Assembly: GCA_013696365.1 (NCBI GenBank)
Contig: JACCYS010000354.1
Span: 1-24,753, forward strand
Source: Nocardioidaceae bacterium
Lineage (GTDB): Bacteria; Actinomycetota; Actinomycetes; Propionibacteriales; Nocardioidaceae
Direction: 5' to 3'
Length of the DNA stretch: 24,753 nucleotides
Position 1 is the first letter of the stretch, and each line of letters opens with the position of its first letter. The notes beneath the pieces are model-generated. The model had not been told where the DNA came from. It saw nothing but the letters and a program-made list of their open reading frames with translations, and searched no databases. The translations under genes and the position numbers were made by a program. This document shows, in pieces, positions 21,030-24,753 of this stretch.

Positions 21030-21709
21030 GTGCACTGCCTGCGTCAGTGCATGCCATCGTCAGCGCCGCCCTGGGGCTCGGCAGTCGTGACCTGTCGCAT
21101 AGCCTCCCGCCGCCACCAGACTCCGCCAGACGGTCCGCGGTACTGGTGCTGTTCGCCAGCTCTGCCCAGACCCAAGAGCGCGGCATCGACCTCCTGCTCA
21201 TCGAGCGTGCCCACGACTTGCGATCACATCCGGGCCAGCTGGCCTTCCCCGGCGGCGGCGCCGAGGCCGGGGAGGCGCCCGAGCAGACGGCCCTTCGGGA
21301 GGCGCAGGAAGAGATCGGCGTTGACCCGACCGGCGTCGATGTGCTCGCCGAGTTGCCCGCGTTGTGGCTGCCGCCCAGCAACTTCGCCGTCACCTGCGTG
21401 CTCGGCTGGTGGCGCCAGGAGTCTGCAGTCGGTGTCGTCGACTCGGCCGAGGTGGCGGACGTGCTGAGGGTGCCGGTGGCTCAGCTTGTCGATCCGCAGA
21501 ACCGGGTCACGGTGGCACACCCCATGGGGTACCGCGGACCAGGGTTCGTGTTGGGCAGCCTGCTGTTGTGGGGCTTCACCGCAGGGGTGGTCGACCGGTT
21601 ACTGCAGCATTCAGGGCTCGCTCAGCCTTGGGACGCTTCCATATTGGTGCCAGCGCCCACGCCGTCCCGCACCGCCACCGGCTTGGGCACCGATCGGAGC
21701 TCACGATGA
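21026..21709 (+). CDS. Nudix hydrolase, CoA pyrophosphatase type (NUDT7/8-like)
   Basis: The product is 227 aa. It carries both the CoA-pyrophosphatase signature LRSHPGQLAFPGGG (65-78) and a full Nudix box, G77-x5-E83-x7-REAQEEIGV (91-99). The likely reaction is Mg2+-dependent cleavage of CoA or oxidised CoA to 3',5'-ADP and 4'-phosphopantetheine. It starts at ATG 21026 overlapping the tlpA stop (ATGA) and ends overlapping marP (ATGA). It differs from the Nudix protein at 17129, whose box is interrupted, so the window encodes two distinct CoA-type Nudix enzymes. Confidence 0.92.
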   Translation: MSALPASVHAIVSAALGLGSRDLSHSLPPPPDSARRSAVLVLFASSAQTQERGIDLLLIERAHDLRSHPGQLAFPGGGAEAGEAPEQTALREAQEEIGVDPTGVDVLAELPALWLPPSNFAVTCVLGWWRQESAVGVVDSAEVADVLRVPVAQLVDPQNRVTVAHPMGYRGPGFVLGSLLLWGFTAGVVDRLLQHSGLAQPWDASILVPAPTPSRTATGLGTDRSSR

Positions 21710-22881
21710 ACTTCTTGGACATCGCGCTGCTGGTGCTCCTGCTCGGCTACGCCTCCTCTGGTTACTGGCAGGGATTCATCGTGGGCGCTGCCTCAACCCT
21801 CGGCCTGCTCGGCGGCGGGATCGCGGGGATCGTGTTCGCCCCGCAGCTGCTCGAGGCCACCGGCGACACGTTGTTGATCGGCTTGGGCGGGCTCGTCATC
21901 GTCGTGCTTGCCGCTGGCCTGGGCCAGCTCGTCGGCGGATTCATCGGGGCACAGGTCCGCAGACACATCACCTGGCAGCCCGCACGAGCGATCGATGCGG
22001 TCGGTGGTGCCGCTTTGTCGGTGTTCGCTGTGCTGCTGGTCGCATGGGCGTTGGGCTACGCCATCAGCGGTGCCCGCATTCCCTGGCTCGGCGATCAGGT
22101 GCGGAGCTCGGCGGTGCTGGCGGCGGTGGACACGGTGATGCCCGACGACGCCGCCCAGGCTCTCGGCAGCTTCGACAAGCTGATCGGCTCGGACCTGTTC
22201 CCCCGCTTTCTGGAGCCATTCGTCGCCGAACGCATCGTGGAGGTCCCGCCGGCCACCGCCAAGGTGCTGCGTGACGCGGATGTGCGTCGGGCAGCCGGCT
22301 CGGTCGTCAAGATCGTCGGGGAGGCCCCCCGGTGCAATCGAGGGTTGGAGGGGTCCGGTTTCGTCTACGCGCCGGGGCGGGTCATGACCAACGCACATGT
22401 GCTTGCAGGGGTCTCGCGCGTGTCCGTAGAGGTCGACGGCGACCGGCTGCCGGCCCGGGTTGTGGAGTTCGACCCGACCTATGACGTTGCTGTGCTCGCC
22501 GTCGACGGATTAGCTGCCCAGGCGCTTCGTTTCGACCGCGGCGGCGAGGCCAGGGACGCCGGTGCGGTCTTGGGTTATCCCGAGAATGGGCCGTTCAGAG
22601 CGGCTCCGGCGCGCATCCGGTCCGAGCAGCGGCTGCGCAGCCCGGACATCTATGACGGGGGCGGAGCAGTGCGCGAGGTGTTCTCGATCCGGTCTGACGT
22701 GCGCCCCGGTAACTCAGGTGGACCGCTGGTGTCGGCTAGCGGCCGTGTCTATGGGGTGGTGTTCGCAGCCTCCGTGACCGACCAGAGCACTGGGTATGTG
22801 CTCACCGCCGACCAAGTCGCTGCCGCCGCGCGCGCCGGGCGGAACAACGACGAGGCGGTGTCGACCGGGGAGTGTGCGTGA
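21706..22881 (+). CDS. marP: MarP-like membrane serine protease
   Basis: Periplasmic trypsin-like protease tethered by a CvpA-type membrane domain. In Mycobacterium tuberculosis, MarP is needed for acid and oxidative stress resistance. The product is 391 aa. Four membrane segments (about 3-20, 24-48, 55-82, 100-122) are followed by a linker and the protease domain (about 185-391). The catalytic triad is H231 (TNAH), D260 (TYDVAVLAV) and S337 (PGNSGGP). C210 and C390 correspond in position to the regulatory disulfide pair of mycobacterial MarP. The start ATG is coupled to the Nudix gene by ATGA. It is the last gene of the nth-tlpA-nudix-marP operon and converges with the next gene over 23 bp without a hairpin. 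Confidence 0.94.
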   Translation: MNFLDIALLVLLLGYASSGYWQGFIVGAASTLGLLGGGIAGIVFAPQLLEATGDTLLIGLGGLVIVVLAAGLGQLVGGFIGAQVRRHITWQPARAIDAVGGAALSVFAVLLVAWALGYAISGARIPWLGDQVRSSAVLAAVDTVMPDDAAQALGSFDKLIGSDLFPRFLEPFVAERIVEVPPATAKVLRDADVRRAAGSVVKIVGEAPRCNRGLEGSGFVYAPGRVMTNAHVLAGVSRVSVEVDGDRLPARVVEFDPTYDVAVLAVDGLAAQALRFDRGGEARDAGAVLGYPENGPFRAAPARIRSEQRLRSPDIYDGGGAVREVFSIRSDVRPGNSGGPLVSASGRVYGVVFAASVTDQSTGYVLTADQVAAAARAGRNNDEAVSTGECA

Positions 22882-22904
22882 CCGGATGTCTGCTGGGTCG
22901 CAGC

Positions 22905-23360
22905 TCAGCGATTGCGCAGCGTGGTGACAGTGTCCTTGGTGGTCTCGATCGTCCGTTCAGGTGCCGAGACCTTCTTGAGGCTCTTGACACCCAGCAGTGC
23001 CAGCACCGCTGCGACCAGCGCATATACCGCGAACACGATGAGGAAGGCGAGCCAGGTCGGCACCACGTAGGCGAGGCCGTAGGCCGCCGAGACCGAGATC
23101 ATCACCACGGCCAACACCAACACGAAGGCGGCGACTGCAAGCAGGCCTGCGCCGACGCCCGCCGCCTTGGCGCTGAACCGCAGCTCGGACTTGGCCAAGG
23201 CGATCTCGGCACGCACTAGCGACGACAGGTGCGTGCTGGCATCCGCGACCAGTCTGCCCACGGTCGGCTGGTCACCGCTCGCCAACGCCACACTGTCTGT
23301 GCTGGCGCCGGGGGCGGTGTGCTGTGCTGAGGTGGTGGACCCTCCGAGCGGGTGCGACAT
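22905..23360 (-). CDS. holin-X-like (phage holin superfamily/DUF1469-type) membrane protein
   Basis: The product is 151 aa, an actinobacterial housekeeping membrane protein similar to Rv3669 next to marP, not evidence of a prophage. A disordered N-terminus (1-32) leads to an amphipathic helix rich in Ala, Leu, Arg and Glu (LVADASTHLSSLVRAEIALA, 37-56). Two membrane segments (about 66-92 and 102-125) and a short basic tail follow. Function is unknown. ATG 23360 has AAGGGA upstream on the minus strand at 6-nt spacing. It lies 51 bp downstream of the nhaA stop on the same strand and could be co-transcribed with it. Confidence 0.85.
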   Translation of the reverse strand: MSHPLGGSTTSAQHTAPGASTDSVALASGDQPTVGRLVADASTHLSSLVRAEIALAKSELRFSAKAAGVGAGLLAVAAFVLVLAVVMISVSAAYGLAYVVPTWLAFLIVFAVYALVAAVLALLGVKSLKKVSAPERTIETTKDTVTTLRNR

Positions 23361-23411
23361 CGAGATCCCTTCGCCGGCTGATTGGTGGCCGGACCAACCC
23401 TAGAGGGTCAG

Positions 23412-24746
23412 TCAGCTGCCGCGCTGGTCGCCGTCAACCTGGTCAGCTCGCTGCCGCGCCTCCTCTGACTGATAGACGTCGGGTATGCCGTCGTCGTCAT
23501 CGTCGCGGTTCTCCTCCTCGTAGATGGCCACATGCACCGCTTGTCGGCGGTGCAGCACCACGGTCGCCAGCAGTGCGGCCAGCAAGGAGGTGATCAGCAC
23601 GGCTGCCTTCGCCGTTGCCACCTGCTCCGGCTCGTCACTGAAGGACAACTCGGACAGCAGCAGGGACACGGTGAAGCCGATCCCGGCGAGCAGCCCTAAG
23701 CCCGCGATGTCGCTCCAGGCGAGCCGCGGGCTGAGCTCGGCCCGGGTGAACTTGACCGCCAGCCACGCACCGCCGGTGATACCCACGGTCTTGCCGATGA
23801 TGAGCCCAGTGGCGATGCCGATGGCAACTGGTGAGGTGAACAGGCTTCGCAGGGCGTCGCCGCCCAGCTCGACTCCGGCGGCCATCAGCGCGAAGACGGG
23901 GATGCAGATTGTTGCCGACAGCGGGCGCAGCCGGTGCTCCAGCGACTCGGCCGGCGATGTGACCTCGCCTGAGTCGCGGCGCACCCGGGTGACCATCCCG
24001 ATCGCGACGCCGGCGACTGTGGCGTGCACCCCGGCCTCGTGGACGAAGAACCAGATGGCGAGCCCGAGCGGGACGTACAACCACCAAGCCGAGATCCGGC
24101 GGAACTGCAGGAACGCAAAGACGCCCAGCAGCACTGCAGCGACGAGCAGCGAGTACAGGTGGATCTCAGAGGTGAAGAAGATCGCGATGATCACGATCGC
24201 CAACAGGTCGTCCACCACCGCCAGGGACAGCAGGAATGCTCGTAGTGCGGTCGGCAACCGTGAACCGACGATGGCCAGCACTGCCAGGGCGAACGCGATG
24301 TCGGTGGCCACCGGAACCGCCCAACCGCCTGGACGTCCGTCGGCGGCCAGCAGATTGATCGCGACGTAGACCACCGCGGGTCCGATCATGCCGCACACCG
24401 CGGCGACCACTGGCAGCGCTGCCTCGGTCATGTCCGACAGGTCGCCGACGACGAACTCACGTTTGAGCTCTAGCCCGGCGACGAGAAAGAAGACCGCCAG
24501 CAGGCCCTCACTTGCCCAGTGCTCCACGTCGAGCTCGAGCAGCCCAGGGATGGCGAGCTTGGTTGTCCGCAGCTGCTCGTACGATTCGGCGATCGGCGAG
24601 TTCACCCATATCAGGGCGACCGCCGAAGCCACCAGCAGCAGCAAGCCGCCGATGGTCTCGCGCCGGAGCACGTCGGCGATCGTCGTGTTCTCCGACAGCG
24701 AGAGTCGGTGGAAGGCACGCCGAGCGACGTCGTTGGGTGCGCTCAC
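23412..24746 (-). CDS. nhaA: Na+/H+ antiporter NhaA
   Basis: Electrogenic inner-membrane antiporter that expels Na+ in exchange for protons at alkaline pH. From GTG 24746 the product is 444 aa. The start lies only 7 bp from the window edge, so a start further upstream cannot be excluded. Around 12 membrane helices are visible. The ion-binding aspartates are in VVDDLLAI (D179/D180), with the conserved Asp in VATDIAF (D149) and the lysine in IIGKTVGIT (K319) matching the E. coli D163/D164, D133 and K300 positions. The hydrophilic C-terminal tail (about 400-444) is longer and more acidic than in E. coli. It contains DDDDDGIPD (415-423), which resembles a calcium-binding thrombospondin-type-3 loop. 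Confidence 0.95.
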   Translation of the reverse strand: MSAPNDVARRAFHRLSLSENTTIADVLRRETIGGLLLLVASAVALIWVNSPIAESYEQLRTTKLAIPGLLELDVEHWASEGLLAVFFLVAGLELKREFVVGDLSDMTEAALPVVAAVCGMIGPAVVYVAINLLAADGRPGGWAVPVATDIAFALAVLAIVGSRLPTALRAFLLSLAVVDDLLAIVIIAIFFTSEIHLYSLLVAAVLLGVFAFLQFRRISAWWLYVPLGLAIWFFVHEAGVHATVAGVAIGMVTRVRRDSGEVTSPAESLEHRLRPLSATICIPVFALMAAGVELGGDALRSLFTSPVAIGIATGLIIGKTVGITGGAWLAVKFTRAELSPRLAWSDIAGLGLLAGIGFTVSLLLSELSFSDEPEQVATAKAAVLITSLLAALLATVVLHRRQAVHVAIYEEENRDDDDDGIPDVYQSEEARQRADQVDGDQRGS

Positions 24747-24753
24747 GGGGCTC

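Noticed and set aside
22905..23360. Phage holin indicating a prophage remnant
   Set aside because: The family is a standard actinobacterial chromosomal membrane protein beside marP, and there are no other phage genes.

Overview
The window comes from the chromosome of a high-GC actinobacterium. The evidence is a WhiB-family iron-sulfur regulator of the WblA/WhiB4 type, a MarP-like membrane protease, a Crp of the mycobacterial type, a two-polypeptide aspartokinase gene with an internal beta-subunit start, frequent GTG starts, ATGA/GTGA gene overlaps and TAnnnT -10 boxes just upstream of start codons. I cannot name the genus from sequence alone. The gene content matches two blocks that are collinear across actinobacteria: tRNA-Ser/ffs/dnaX/ybaB/recR/DUF5063/lysC/asd, and metallophosphoesterase/ponA2/wblA/ArsA pair/ridA/metallo-beta-lactamase/crp/nth/tlpA/nudix/marP. 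I see no insertion sequence, phage, CRISPR array, integron or broken gene.

Layout. 1-6428: tRNA-Ser (minus), then rightward SRP RNA, dnaX, ybaB-recR-DUF5063 (replication and recombinational repair), and lysC-asd (the first steps of the aspartate amino-acid and diaminopimelate pathway). 6450-9529: leftward acetoacetyl-CoA synthetase, tRNA-Pro with a strong hairpin downstream, and a membrane-anchored metallophosphoesterase. 9555-10019: rightward GatB/YqeY-domain protein. 10032-12389: leftward bifunctional penicillin-binding protein with one PASTA domain, divergent from wblA (12623-12940). 13150-15356: leftward pair of ArsA/Get3-like ATPases with a 4-bp overlap. 15357-15543: an intergenic region with an unusual symmetric array of palindromes and a short tandem repeat. 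15541-16488: leftward alpha/beta hydrolase, divergent by 7 bp from a compact rightward operon (DUF4177 protein, RidA-like protein, NUDT19-like Nudix, metallo-beta-lactamase fold protein; 16496-18819). 18816-19493: leftward crp, convergent with that operon. 19609-22881: tightly coupled rightward operon nth-tlpA-nudix-marP. 22905-24746: leftward holin-X-like membrane protein and NhaA antiporter.

Together these are housekeeping functions with a cell-envelope and stress theme: peptidoglycan synthesis (PBP, DAP precursor supply by lysC/asd), periplasmic proteolysis and redox (MarP, TlpA-like), redox and cAMP-sensing regulators (WblA, Crp), pH/Na+ homeostasis (NhaA) and DNA repair (recR, nth). Nothing here is a clear new defence or biosynthetic system. 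The most unusual non-coding structure is the array at 15422-15499: three dyads built from CCACGT half-sites, with centres exactly 31 bp apart and mirror symmetry as a whole. A second pattern is that most transcription units appear to be leaderless, with a TAnnnT box 6-7 nt before the start codon.
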